From Zingiber officinale (Eukaryota > Streptophyta > Magnoliopsida > Zingiberales > Zingiberaceae), in NCBI RefSeq assembly GCF_018446385.1, contig NC_056001.1, positions 11,960,672-12,024,671 on the forward strand: a stretch of DNA of 64,000 bases. Reading direction: 5' to 3'. This document shows positions 48,801-60,582 of the stretch, piece after piece. How positions within the stretch are numbered: position 1 is the first letter of the stretch; the number at the start of each line of letters is the position of its first letter. A model generated the notes under the pieces. That model was not told where the DNA came from and searched no databases. It saw only the letters and a program-made list of their open reading frames with translations. The position numbers and the translations under genes were made by a program.

Positions 48801-51800
48801 TCATCCATCAAATATCTCACTCCACAAATATCCAAATTTTACAATCAAATATTCCACAAACCAAATATTTATGGGTTCCGCCATTCAAATATCTCACTCC
48901 CAAATATCCCAAACTCGATAATCAAATATCTCACCAATCAAATATTTATGGGGCTCACTGTTATTTTATAAATTTACATCTAATTTTACATTTAAATAAA
49001 ATTACTTATATTTATCAATTTTTCACTTTAACATATTTCGCATATATTTTCATAAATATTTTTTACTTAATATTTATTTACATATTTTGGTCATTATTAA
49101 ATATTATTATAAAATAACAAAGGAAAAATTAAAGAGAGTGCAGCTGCACAGGTGGGCCCTGCTGCAGGCCCACCCACGTGTCAAGTGCTGTACTACAGCT
49201 CAGACTTTTTTTAAAAAAATTTATTTAATAAAATATATAGAAATGACAAAACCATTTACCCGGTGATTTCTAATATCCCCATTTCTATTCTCTCCAATAG
49301 TAGAGATTTGAGATGTATATTTGGAGAAATATTCTCTCTAAATATCCTCCACCGTTCTGCCATGGGGTTCAAACAAATTCTTCTAGAAGTAAACGGGATG
49401 AACTGTATTGAGCAGAGAACATGGCAACAACAAAAGTCACCCATGGCTCTTGCATCAGCACAGCTGAACAATGATGTGTGGACCTAATTTGAAAAGAACC
49501 AGACACGTAAGTGCTCCCCTAATAACCTGTGTCGTGGACCTTTGGGTACCTCTACCTTCAATCAACTCCTATTGGTCATTTTTGACAAGGATTCAGAAAT
49601 CCTTTGATGTTCAAGTAAGATCCGGATCAACTATGACTGATCCTAAGTTGAATCAGTCTATTTAAAATGATTCCCTAAACTATGGATCAAAGGCCTTTAT
49701 AGAGATATCTCAAGGACGAACCGGAGCGCAAGTTATACGGTCTAAATTCCAACTGGCTACCCTTTTTCACAAAGAAAATACCAAAGCAGAGGAAATTGCA
49801 TATACAACATACGAGGTTTTGTTGATGAGCTGCACCACTCTCTGCTTGTAAGTACGGCACTGATCTACAAGGTCGACAATTACTTCCTGCCTGAGGCCCT
49901 AATATAAGAATTAGAATAGATGCAGTTAACTTTCTGCCAGACATCATGTCAAATATCGAGGTAAAATGAGAAATAAATCTCAACCTTTAAAGGCATCACT
50001 TAAATTGAGTATTAATTTCACAGATAACTAGAAAAATATGACAAAGTAATTCAGCATAGTGGTTGTAATAGCATAACCTTATCAGTCATAACGGTCTATG
50101 ATTCATAACAAAGAAAAGGATGCTCCATGTTATTAGAGCAACAAAAAGTTTTATTGTAAATTCCAGTGTCAAATTGTGGATACCTCTGTGTTCCCAGGAT
50201 CTATAGCATTCAGCATCTCAGAAAGAACATCCATGATGCCACGAGCATTTTGAATTTCAGCTATGCTGTGGATTTCAAAGTGCAATTAGACTCTTGGAGT
50301 AGTTTTGACACTCCACATAACAGCATTCGACCAACAAATTGAAGTAAACACATATGAGGAGAAAATATTCGCAATTAAACTTATTAATGAAGAATTGTTG
50401 ATGAGATTTTATGATGATAGCGAAGAATGTAAAAGCAGTTTGTAGGTAGAAAGATTGGAGAAATGTGTCGCTGACTAGCCTCACATTTGTTTATCACCAT
50501 TGAAATGGGAGAGGCATACGCCACTCTTCATCTGTGCTTAGAGATAATTAAATTTTAACTAAGTTTAAGACATTGTAATAAATAAAAAATTATCATCATA
50601 GAGCTTGACTTGGATGTAGATTTGACTAAGTATACTTCATACCACATATATAAGCCTTGCATGAAGTAGACTAAAATCAGATGATTAGAAGAATAAACAG
50701 TGAAAATAAAGAAGAGATAGGTGTCTCCCACTTTGGCTACGACAACATAAAGATCTTGGGCACTTAATTAGGAGATCTAAATGTAAAAAATGTGAAGACC
50801 ATACAGCTTCTTCTCCTGTTAGCACAATCTTGTACTGAAACACAATAAAGAAAATATAAGAGTTAGTCAAACACCTCAAAGCAGGCAAATCAGATCCAGA
50901 CGAAGTATCAGGAACTTCTTCGTAGAACTCAGTACTCTGTCCAGATGGAGGATACAAGCTCAAGGAGTCTTTTTGTGGATTAAAAGTAGGTGCAGACCTC
51001 CCACCTCTCTGAGGAAATACAGCTCCAGCTTGCTGGTGTACAAAGACAAAAAGGAGAAACTAAGACAGCCAAAACTAAAATATGTTGAGACAAGAATTAA
51101 GATGAGAGAGTCAGAGAGATCACTCTGATGACACGAAACTATCAATTTAACAACCTCTTTTGGGAGTCAAATATGCAGGTGAAATTAATAGGCAAGATAA
51201 TGCTTCATTTGATGAGTAAAGATCTGGCATGCAACCTATACGTTGTATTGAACACACGAGCAGATCAGGGAATGCCTCATTGACGTATTTCTTGTTTACA
51301 GTCTAACCAAAAAAACATTCTATCACCTTTTTCCATTTTTCATCTAGTATAGTTTTTGGCAACAGTTGCAGTTTCCATTCAGTGTAATTTTTTGGTTAAA
51401 TTCATCATCATTATGAAGTATGTTTGTTGCAACTAGTTGAATTTGGCTACATCAATTGTATTCCGCTACTAAACTCTGGTGAAGGTTATACCACTAATAA
51501 TTTTCAGATCTCTTCAATTATTTTTTACTTTTTTTCATTGGTCTTTCTTTACCCCTTACACAAACTCAGCTTGTCTAACTATAGAATACATTAATTGCTT
51601 TTGAACATAACCATATCATCTTAACATTTTATTTCACATTTTGTCATCCATTGAGGTTATGCCTTCCTAGATAGTATTATTTTAATCTCACACCTTGATT
51701 TCAAAATTCTGATCTTTCCTAATATTTAATGTTTTGTACATGTTGCTTACAAACTCCCCAACACTGATGCAAAACTATGCTACATAGTGTTAGAATGTTA

Positions 51801-54800
51801 TTTGATTTTCTTTTATGACTAAGAAGCATGATGATTATATAAGACTTCAAAGGTTCTTCTCCAGTTCAATCATCTATTCTTTATCAGGTTAATGATATAT
51901 TTGTCAGTATTTCTTTATCGAATAAAAACTCCAAGATATTTAAAACTTTCCTAGCAATTTCATATTCATCTATCTCAACCATTCCCTTATTTTTTTCTCT
52001 TATTATTAAATTTCCTTCTCAATTTTCATTCCACTTAATTCAAAATGTTTAGTTTCTGAAGTCTCTCACTACCAAAGCTTTCGGTTTAATTTCTTCACAA
52101 TCATCAATTAAAACAATATCATTTATAAAATATATAACCAAATAAATTGCATAAGCTAAATTAGCTTCTTAATTTTCATTCCACTTAATTCAAAACCTTT
52201 AGTTTCCGAAATCTCTCGCTACCAAAGCTTTCAGTTTAATTTCTTCACAATCATCAATTAAAGCAATATTTATAAAGTAAACAACCAAATAAATTGCATA
52301 AGTTAGCCAACAATATTTGAAATCACATGCAAAACATTAGACAGTGGCAAAAAGAACAGTTAGCACACAAGTGTTTGGCCAACATTTAAGACTTCTTGGA
52401 AATGGGAAGTAGATAATGAATGTCCTATGCATCCTAATCCTTTTTTTATTGTTTCCAACATATGAAGAGAAGTAATAGAAACAAGATGACTACAGCATCC
52501 TAAAAGACAAGAAACATTTTGAAGTGTCAAATATATTTTCAACTAGATAAATGAATATGTTAAGTTACCAACAATTCTTGATATGCGGCGTAGTATTGAG
52601 GATACGTTGCACGTGGGCCACCAAGTGCCTCTTGCCAGGTGTCAATTAGAACTAATATCTTTTCTTTTACTTGTGGATCTGGCTGTAAATTAGAAAATGT
52701 CAATAAGAAGAAATGTTTTGAAAACTTAAATATATATATATTACATCAACTTTTAACCTTCTTCTTTACAATTTTGACCATCTTACGTAGAACATCTTTC
52801 TCAGCAACATACATATGGACAACGTCACCACAATTTTTTATCACTGTTTCCAGCAGCTGCAAGATCATGTCAAAATAAAGGCTTGATTATTAAAACTAGC
52901 ATGGAGAAATGGATAAAATGGAAATTAACCTGGAGATGAAGTGTACAGTTCATGTTGCTCATCCTTAAACAAACATAAACCATATAAGAGAAATCCATTT
53001 GCACAGGCATGTAATTTTGCAGCTCATTACATGAGTATCGAAGTGCAAAATCATGTAATTTAACCGGCATAGAGATCCTCAATACAGGCATGAGTGATTG
53101 GCTTCCTTTGCAAATTCCTTCAAGGTTTGGATTCATTTGTGGCTTCCTCCATTCTGAAATGAAACCTAACTTCCTAGTCAGTGTCGAAACCACGACCTCC
53201 ATCACAACTTCCTCCATGTCGAAATGAAACCTAGCTTCCTCTTTTGTCCGAAACTGAAACTCTTGTTCTAGCGTTAGCTCCACTCAATGTACACTTCCTC
53301 GTTTCCTGCTTCTTTTCCTCCCCTTCCTCCAAGTTCTTCCTCCTATCCTTCTTCTTTCTTTAACACTGGCACACCCTTCTCCTTCAACACACTTCTAGCA
53401 CTAATCTAACACTCCTCTTCTTCCTCTTTCAACTAGTGCCCCTTCTCCTCCTTCAGCATGCCTCTAACATAGATATTGGCACTGGTGGCAATGCCCCAAG
53501 ATGGTCAAGGATTGAGACCCCGACTAAGGTTGCAATTTCAATCACTATGTTTAGATAAAATTAAATTGAACCAAATAGAGCTAAAAGTTCCAAAATATTA
53601 TTCAATTCAGTTTGTAAAAGAGGTTTAATATAGATTAATAAGAATTTGAGCAAATGGACTTTTAAGAAGAATTCCTTAAAGACCATTTTTAAATACAATA
53701 TTTTAGCATAGATGAAAATATACAATTATGCCTAAGACATACAGTTTTGCAAATAGGAACGGTGAGAAGTATCTACAAAATGATTTAGTTATAATTCAAG
53801 AAAAAATAGAAAAATTACTTAAAGAAAAAGGATGTTAAAACCACTACCTGTGCAGACACTTAAATATCCCTGAAGAGCAATTTCAGAATTGAGGAAATGT
53901 GTGGTATTTTTATGCTTACTGTAAGTGCAAGTAGCTGAACTCTGGAACTTTTATGACCAATGCGCCTTTTGAGTCCTCTGATAACTTCCTTTGCCTGCCT
54001 GATAATTTTAGGAAAAAAGTTAAGTTAGTGTTAGATAAGTTACAACTATAGCATACAAATCTAAACATTCAACAAAGGTAACAAAGAAAGTCTAACAAGC
54101 CATATTAGCAAAATTGTGCTGCAATTCTAATTCTGGTCAAGTATGACTTTGATAACCAATCTATCAGTATTATGTTCTTAATCTGTCGTAGTTCATAATC
54201 TACTTTAGGTTTTGATTATCACAGAAATACCCCATCCCCACCTCCTAAAATGAAAATAATTGAAGTCACAAAGATGTTTTCCTACTAATTCCACTAAGTT
54301 CGTTGACATCAATAATTCACAACAGTTCATAAATAGCATCATTAATGAAATCCTACTGAACAAGACCAAATTATTTGGTAAAAAAAAAAAACTAGTTTCA
54401 CATTTATGTTGTTGTAGACAAATAAATAAACAATTGAAAACTTTTAAGAGGCTCTTGATACAAAGAATGCTAGACAAAAGTTAATATTGCTTAAAAGTGG
54501 ATTCAATATAAAAACAAAATCTTAAGTTATGCAATTAAAACATCAAAGAGTGCAATGGAGCAGTCACATAATATGGTATAGTTGAAGAAAAATAATATTT
54601 CAATGTAGATAAAGTTAACACATATTGCCTTGCATAGAGCTCAATGAACAGATAAGACAAGACGATGGCAAAGTCAACAAATATACAGCCAAGGTCACAA
54701 AAATTACTATGAATGCATTCAGTTGTTTTCTCACCAAGTGCTTTAATTACCTTGGTTATTATCTTTTGAGGCTAACCATAAACGGTTATCAACCAAAATC

Positions 54801-56104
54801 ATTGTAGTGCAAGTAGTGGAACTGGAAAGCAGATTCAAAATAATACATGGTGCTCCTACATATTCAGCCATTAGTCCAATCATGTACTGAAATCAATATA
54901 ATGTTACAGAACAAATTGTTCATTTTTTAGGCTAAATTTTGAGTGGTCAAGTAATGTGTGACTATGCTAGACAATATTGCATAATGTTGCCCAAGAAAAT
55001 GATATAAAATTTAAAGCTGATTTGTTAATGCTTGCTTAAATGCTAAATTACTCAACTATAGGGGGGTATCTAAAGTAATTTTAGTAAACGGTGTTAAAAA
55101 TGACTTTTCTTTCAAATGAAGACCAAAATTTAACAATTCATATCTTGATTTTGATGAGTCCATGAAATAAATAGAAAAATCAAATATAACAGGACATAGA
55201 CAAAGAAGTGTCTAACTATAAAACATGATATCCTTCCAATGCAATATTCCAATCTCTTAAGCTTTTATCTTTCTGAACCTATTTTAAATTTTAACGGTAT
55301 AAACATGAACTCTTACTACCTTCTCTAAACCTCATTCAGGTTATCATACCATGTGTAAACACAAAATGAACTACAAGCAACTATCCTAACAACAAAATAC
55401 GACTTCACCATGAAGCTAAAATTTAAATATTTTTTTTTTATCTTCCACAAATAATTGGAACATCATGAACCAAGATGTTCAGATCTAAGCATATTCTTTT
55501 TCCAAGGACTCAAGTATCAGGCCCCAGTGGAATTGGATTCTATAGAGGAACTTAAAGTACATATCCATAAACCTGATTGAGTGCACACTTACTGAAAAGG
55601 AAGTATTACTTGCTTTCTGGAGTTTCATAGTTCAAAAACAGGTAATACGGTCATCTCTCTGTGATACAAAAATAAAGGTTGTAAGCGTCTCTCTTCCATG
55701 TTCATTATCTTAGAACTACCACGATCTATAAAGCAAATAGTATCTAAGCTTGAGAAGTTCTTATTCGATGGAACACTGGCTAACACTCATAAGCTCCAAG
55801 AAATAGCACCATAATACTCAGAAAATTCAATCTATTTGGCCAAGGATAAACGATGACCGAAATGCATAGAAAACTACAAAGTTACAAGTTTTTAGAATTA
55901 GCAAGAATAAGTTCCTGAAAAAGGATTTACAGAAAAACGCAAACTAAATAAACTATATCATTGATCCGTAAATGAATATAACAGTACAACAAACACCGCA
56001 TACCCAGGTTCGCGATTGAGGATATCGCAGATCTGAACGTTCATCGCCCAGTCCGGACCGATCAGCATATCGCTCGTAGCGCGATCCACCAGCGCGGCTG
56101 CCAT
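45874..56104 (-). CDS. TOL: TOM1-like protein (VHS and GAT domains), nine exons
   Basis: Ubiquitin-cargo adaptor of early endosomes/plasma membrane, plant ESCRT-0-like. Exons, right to left: 56004-56104, 53920-53998, 52758-52856, 52569-52682, 50875-51032, 50184-50265, 49813-49898, 48460-48630, 45874-47014. All junctions are GT-AG and phases close, giving 676 residues, close to Arabidopsis TOL6/TOL9. The VHS domain spans about 1-140 ([53 protein letters not shown]). The GAT domain spans about 184-275 ([38 protein letters not shown]). The last exon encodes a Gln/Pro/Asn-rich tail with IDLLSGED and ALADMFSN (clathrin-type motifs) and ends [12 protein letters not shown]. The tail is disordered. 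TOLs help sort ubiquitinated plasma-membrane proteins, including PIN2, to the vacuole. Introns are long and repeat-bearing. Confidence 0.93.
48715..49260. repeat. AT-rich repetitive stretch in TOL intron 7
   Basis: The words CAAATATTTATGGG(T/G) and CAAATATCTCACTCC or CAAATATCTCACCAATC recur between 48800 and 48955. A GC-rich CAGCTGCAC...GGGCCC patch follows at 49140-49165. It may be a degenerate MITE, but I could not fix ends or a target duplication. Confidence 0.45.
51970..52310 (-). repeat. LINE reverse-transcriptase-like fragment, tandemly duplicated, in TOL intron 4
   Basis: A segment of about 150 bp occurs twice in direct order (TTTTCATTCCACTTAATTCAAAA at about 52023 and 52175; CTACCAAAGCTTTC at about 52070 and 52218). 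On the minus strand the unit reads [11 protein letters not shown], which resembles the DDIVL(V/I) catalytic region of LINE-type RT, followed by stops. Small and degenerate, so assignment is tentative. Confidence 0.4.
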
Positions 56105-57130
56105 CTCTCCTTTCCAACTTCGTAACCCGATCAACAAATATCGCGGCCACCACCTAACGAGATCCAAACAGGTTAGGGCGAATCCACCAGAACCGGCTGC
56201 GGCTCGCCAGGGATCGGAACCTAAAAGCGGAGAAGGGACGGGAAGCGAGGAACCCCTCCCTCCAGGAGCAGATGCGTGCAGTGGATCTAGTCTTTTCCCC
56301 CCTTTCCTTCCGTGGGCGTCCGGCAGTGTGTCTTTAACAACTTCTCTACGTCGAGCGAGAAACCGTTTCGATATTTCGGGATTTTTAATTTATTGAAAAA
56401 AACGCCGTAACGGAGAAAAAAAGAACAAAATAACAGCTTCGCTCATTCCGTCGAGTGATGGATTGACGTACAGCCGGCTGGAGCCCTATGAGACTGATCC
56501 ACGTGTCATTAAAGGGCCGATGAGGTGATGTACTGCTGCTAAATAAATGGGAAATTTTTATTTCAACCCAGAATTTGCTTGATTTTTCAAAATGTCTTTT
56601 TTAAAATATTTTTTTTAATGGAATAATAGTGGGACTAAAATTATTTAAGGTTATGTTAGAAATCAAAGCACAAGGAACTCTGCCTGTTCCGCATCCTCTG
56701 CCTCTCACCTTCATCTTTTATTTATTAGAGATTCGATTTTTTGATCTATAGTTTTTGAATTATTACAGTGGGATTGTAGCAGTGATTTAGTCATAATTAA
56801 TTATAATCTCTCTTTAAATTTATCATTCCCTAAATTATAATTTAAATCAAGATAGATGATCAAAAACCACCCGAAAGCCACCCCGCTCGGCCAATGACTC
56901 TCTCGATAATTCTTGCTATGTCAACACGATAATTCTTGCTCCACCAGTGACTGTCGATTCTTGCTATGTCAACACTATATTCTTGTGCCGATCTTAAACG
57001 TCTGAATTGTAAATCAATCTCTATGCATGTTTCACATCGAGCACTTTGAGTTTCATCTCATGTTGATAATTCTTGTACTTCAGTGTTGTTCTTAATAGCA
57101 TGAAATAAATAAGAAATGAAACATATGATA
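56105..57130. promoter_or_regulatory. Upstream region of the TOL gene
   Basis: GC-rich sequence from 56105 to about 56360 probably contains the 5' untranslated region and core promoter, after which the DNA turns AT-rich. The words TCTCGATAATTCTTGCTATGTCAACA and CGATTCTTGCTATGTCAACA form a small direct repeat at 56912-56980. No gene or clear TATA box identified. Confidence 0.4.
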
Positions 57131-57399
57131 TTTCATAGTAGTCTTTTGAGAAGACATCGAAGAAGTCGTAAGTGATGATGCACTACTATCAGAATTGTGA
57201 TCACAGATGAAATTGGAAAACCTTTCAAGTTTAATGAGTCAAATCCCTCTCGACAGATGTTTCCTTTACCCACTATCATTCCACTGCGTACACACTGATC
57301 ACCATCGCACTCCTCTCTTTTGATTGTTCTTGGACGCCAATTTATATAGAAAGCAAGCATCGATTATAAACAGATGCTTTGATGACACTCAATGGGGGA

Positions 57400-58130
57400 A
57401 GATGAAGATGAAAAGGCACTCTTTCATCTTCCTAATGTTACAACTGATGCAATGTCCAACATCTCATACTCGTCTAAGTCAATCCAAAAAGGTTATTTGG
57501 TCACATAAATCATGTCAGTCACATAGATTACAAGATGATCATTTCACAATGTCAAAGCTAAACATTAATTGATCACAAAGATCGATAAGTCACATAAATT
57601 ATTTGACAATCAAGTCACGAAAATCAAAGCAAAATTAATTAGTCACAATGACCAAATAAGTCACGTAGACTTTATGATGATCAAGTCATGAAGATCAAAG
57701 CACAAAGACTAAATAAGAACATCCATTCCCTACATTAGGGAAAATGATTCGTGGGACAGTAAGCACACTGAGAATTCATTGCTAAGAAGATTGTTACATC
57801 TTACATAGCTACTCTAAAGAACGAATCAGGTCCTCTCGGGACGGCCTAGTGGCTAGTGCATGAAGTATTGCCACCATGAGATCTGGGGTTCGAATCTCGG
57901 CATAGCCAAGGTAAATGTCTCCCTTATGTGCTAGTCATTATTCCAAAGCCTAGTAGCCGCCTGTGATAATACCTCCTCTGTGTTGGCTCTGGGATGAGTT
58001 GGCGGGGGTGCTGGGGGCAAGTGTATTCGCCTTTTGCCACCATCTAAAGAACGAATCAGAGACATCAAACTTGCCTTTACCCTAATTTTTTTTTTTTTAC
58101 ATCAATATTGAAACGACCCTAACTACTTAC
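57400..58130 (-). pseudogene. Relic of a Copia 3' non-coding tail, reverse strand
   Basis: Repeated words AGTCACATA(A/G)A, AGTCACAATGACCAAATAAG and ATCAAGTCACGAA (57490-57720), together with AAGAAGATTGTTACATCTTACATAG (57795-57822), match in inverted form the tail of the forward Copia relic at 30830-31020. There is no coding sequence. It is interrupted by the SINE at 57830. Confidence 0.5.
57830..58042 (+). mobile_element. tRNA-derived SINE with 17-bp target duplication
   Basis: A 213-bp insert flanked by the exact 17-bp repeat TCTAAAGAACGAATCAG (57813-57829 and 58043-58059). The head has a box-A-like CCTAGTGGCTAGTGC and a good box B GGTTCGAATCT (57887-57897), as in tRNA-derived SINEs. The body is unrelated to the Au SINE at 39144. 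The end CGCCTTTTGCCACCA has a short T run. Family not named. Confidence 0.8.
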
Positions 58131-58978
58131 CCCCGACTGAACCATTTAATATCAACATTGCACTGGTAGATGATTTACTAGAAACTAAACCATAAACTCC
58201 ACACTGAAAGGAAATAACTTTACATCATATATTTGTCCACGATTTCACAAAAAAAATAACAAGAAAACATATCTCCCAATAAACTTTTGTGATCTCCTAC
58301 CAATACAAGCTCACAAATAGTCTTCATCTCATACTAACACAACAAATCAAAGGAAAAGGACTAATAATTGGCACTTAAAGCCCCCCGGACAGTGTGTGAT
58401 ACATTCAACCTCATCTCCTCAGTTACTCTACCTCTGTGCCCCCTATCACATTCAGGATGGTATTTTCCTCACCTGCAATCAAGATAGGATGAGTCCACAA
58501 ACATAGCAAGCATAATCCACTAGTAGGTATATGACATAAACGACGACTTGGAGCGAAAAGTATAAAGCATAGAATAGAAATTTACTATACATGAAAGACA
58601 ACATAATGTTAGTATAAGAGAAGAAGAAAAACTGGAGAACGTAGGGTATGATTATAACAACATTTAAAAGCAAAAATCATCGGTATAACCAAAAAAACAA
58701 TGTACTTAAGGAGAATTAGTGGTAACCAACATTCGAGCATGTTTATTCAGTCCATGATCAAAACTCTAGAGGTACCTCTTAGGAGACTTATATTCATATG
58801 GCTTAGGCCAGCATATTTCATGTTATCATATTTGTATGGAGGAGCCCTCCTCGGACCTCATCCCGATGCACTCATCTCGTATTATTACTACACATATCCC
58901 TAAGCATCCAATTATCATAAATAAATAAAAGTGTCTTTCATAAAGAACCCAACTCCAAACTTCAAGCAGTGTCTTTAC
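58060..58978. other. No gene recognised
   Basis: Contains a run of 12 T at about 58088, GC-richer CCCCCGGACAGTGTG near 58382 and short chance frames. It may be old LTR-element leader sequence. Nothing can be supported. Confidence 0.3.
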
Positions 58979-59099
58979 TGTTGGTGCGGGAAGCATCCGA
59001 CGATCGAACCTAGGTTTTGATAATGGCAAAGGGATTCAAAATTAAGATTCCTTGTTATCTAACATGCTTAAATGAGGTTTCAGGAAAGTCCTAACTGCG

Positions 59100-59360
59100 G
59101 TTAGGCAGGTGGAAAATCCTAAGGGGCGGTAACCTTAGGTCCTAGGGGGTGGTAACCCTAGGTGAAGGAAAACCTTAAGGGGTGGTAACCCTAGGTGAAG
59201 GAAAACCCTAAGGGGCAGCAATCTTAGGTCATAGGGGGTGATAACCCTAGGTGGTGAAAATCTTAAGGGGGTAACCTTAGGTCCTAGGGGAGGTAACCCT
59301 AGGTGGAGAAAAACCTTAGAGGGTGGTAACCCTAGGTCATAGGGGGTGGTAACCCTAGGC
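59100..59360. repeat. GGTAACCCTAGGT minisatellite in family B LTR
   Basis: Units of about 30 bp built from GG(G/C)(G/A)GTAACCCTAGGT plus (C/G)(A/T)AGG(A)AAAACC follow one another with small variations. The same words, inverted, occur at 11290-11340 and 23030-23160. A second array starts in the 3' LTR at 63860. Confidence 0.8.
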
Positions 59361-59654
59361 AGAAAGTCCAGTCGATCTAGAGGATCGGACTGGCATCAGG
59401 TAATCTCTCCTGAGGGGAGTAGGTGAGGACGCGTTCCCTGTAGAGGGAACAGTAGGCGTCGGGTCGACCTAGGGTTTCCGGTAGGAAATCCGAAGTCAGA
59501 CCCGGACAGTCCGGAGACTGTCAATATTTTTATTTATGGCTATTATGTGCTAACTTTATTTTGCAGGGTATGTATTTGGGACTAGCTAACACATTTTGCA
59601 GGAACAAAGGAGCAAGTCACACCTCAGATGAACAGTGTCCAAGGCGACTCCATG

Positions 59655-59880
59655 GAGCTTGGAGGCGCCCCGGGTGCAAGGATGAAGCTGGCTGCGAAGT
59701 GGAGCTGGAGGCGCCTTCATGGGGATTGGAGGCGCCTTGAACCGCTGCTTGGAGGCGCCTTGGAGTGGCGTTGGAGGGCCTTGAGGTGGATAACAGGCAG
59801 CAAGCAAAGACTTATCGCAGAGTTGATTTCGGGATATAATTTTAGGTTGGAGGCGCCCTGGAGTTTGATGGAGGCACCTT
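59655..59880. repeat. GGCGCC palindrome array upstream of LTR TATA box
   Basis: GGAGGCGCC occurs at about 59661, 59708, 59730, 59753 and 59849, plus a near-match GGAGGCACC at 59872, ending about 15 bp before the TATA box. Confidence 0.75.
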
Positions 59881-60293
59881 GAACACCCTATATAAGAGGG
59901 TCTCGACCAGCAGCTAGAAAAATCACATTCTAAGTTATTCCTCTGCCACAAGCTGCTAACGAGACGATCTCGAAGTGCTGCAACAACATCCCGACAACAC
60001 GGAGCTTTAGTTTTCAGTATTATGTTGTCGGTATAAAATTTTTTTTACTGCTTTACATTGTACTTAGTTTATAATAACATTTTCCAAGCTTATAGTTGTT
60101 GCCCACCGGAAGCGATCAATGATCGCGGGCCTTGGAGTAGGAGTCGCCACAGACTCCGAACCAAGTAACCAACTTGTGTTCGCATTTGTTCTTTTCCTTT
60201 CCACTGCGTTTATCTACTCGATACGTTTTAAATCGAACGAAATAACCACGAGCGCTATTCACCCACTCCTCTAGCGTTTCTCGATCTAACAAT

Positions 60294-60305
60294 TGGTATC
60301 AAAGC
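60294..60305 (+). other. Primer binding site
   Basis: TGGTATCAAAGC, 11 of 12 bases of the initiator tRNA-Met PBS, two bases after the LTR end. Confidence 0.8.
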
Positions 60306-60582
60306 GGGGTTGTTCTTTTCCTTTCGTTTTTTCCCTCCAAAATTAATTTCAAAAAATTCATTATCATCTTTTCACCACTGGTCTGTATTAGTGAAATATC
60401 GCGTTTTCAAAAATTGGTGGTAATATTTTTTTAATATTATTTTAATAATATTTTTTTATTATTTTATTATTTTTTTCTCAAAATTCTTGAATTACTATTT
60501 CTATTTTTATCCTGCACTACTAATCCAGGATCAAGTCCTCGGATATTTGTTTTGTTTGTTTTTCTTTGTGCATATCCTCTAA

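Larger units (their letters stand above)
58979..60291 (+). repeat. 5' LTR of family B element
   Basis: 1313 bp, TGTTGGTGCGGG...ATCTAACA. It contains 8 or more GGTAACCCTAGGT-type units (59100-59360), a GGCGCC array (59655-59880), a TATA box CTATATAAGAG (about 59887-59897) and a conserved CGGAAGCGATCAATGATC block. The 3' LTR start at 63722 is nearly identical in the visible 279 bp. Confidence 0.85.

Noticed and set aside
52870-53283. 137-codon minus frame inside TOL intron 2
   Set aside because: It lies between two TOL exons with good splice sites, has low-complexity flanks and no recognisable domain; probably transposon-derived intron sequence.
57840-57910. Possible tRNA gene (box A and box B)
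   Set aside because: It cannot be folded into a complete cloverleaf and lies inside an element with a 17-bp target duplication; it is the head of a SINE.
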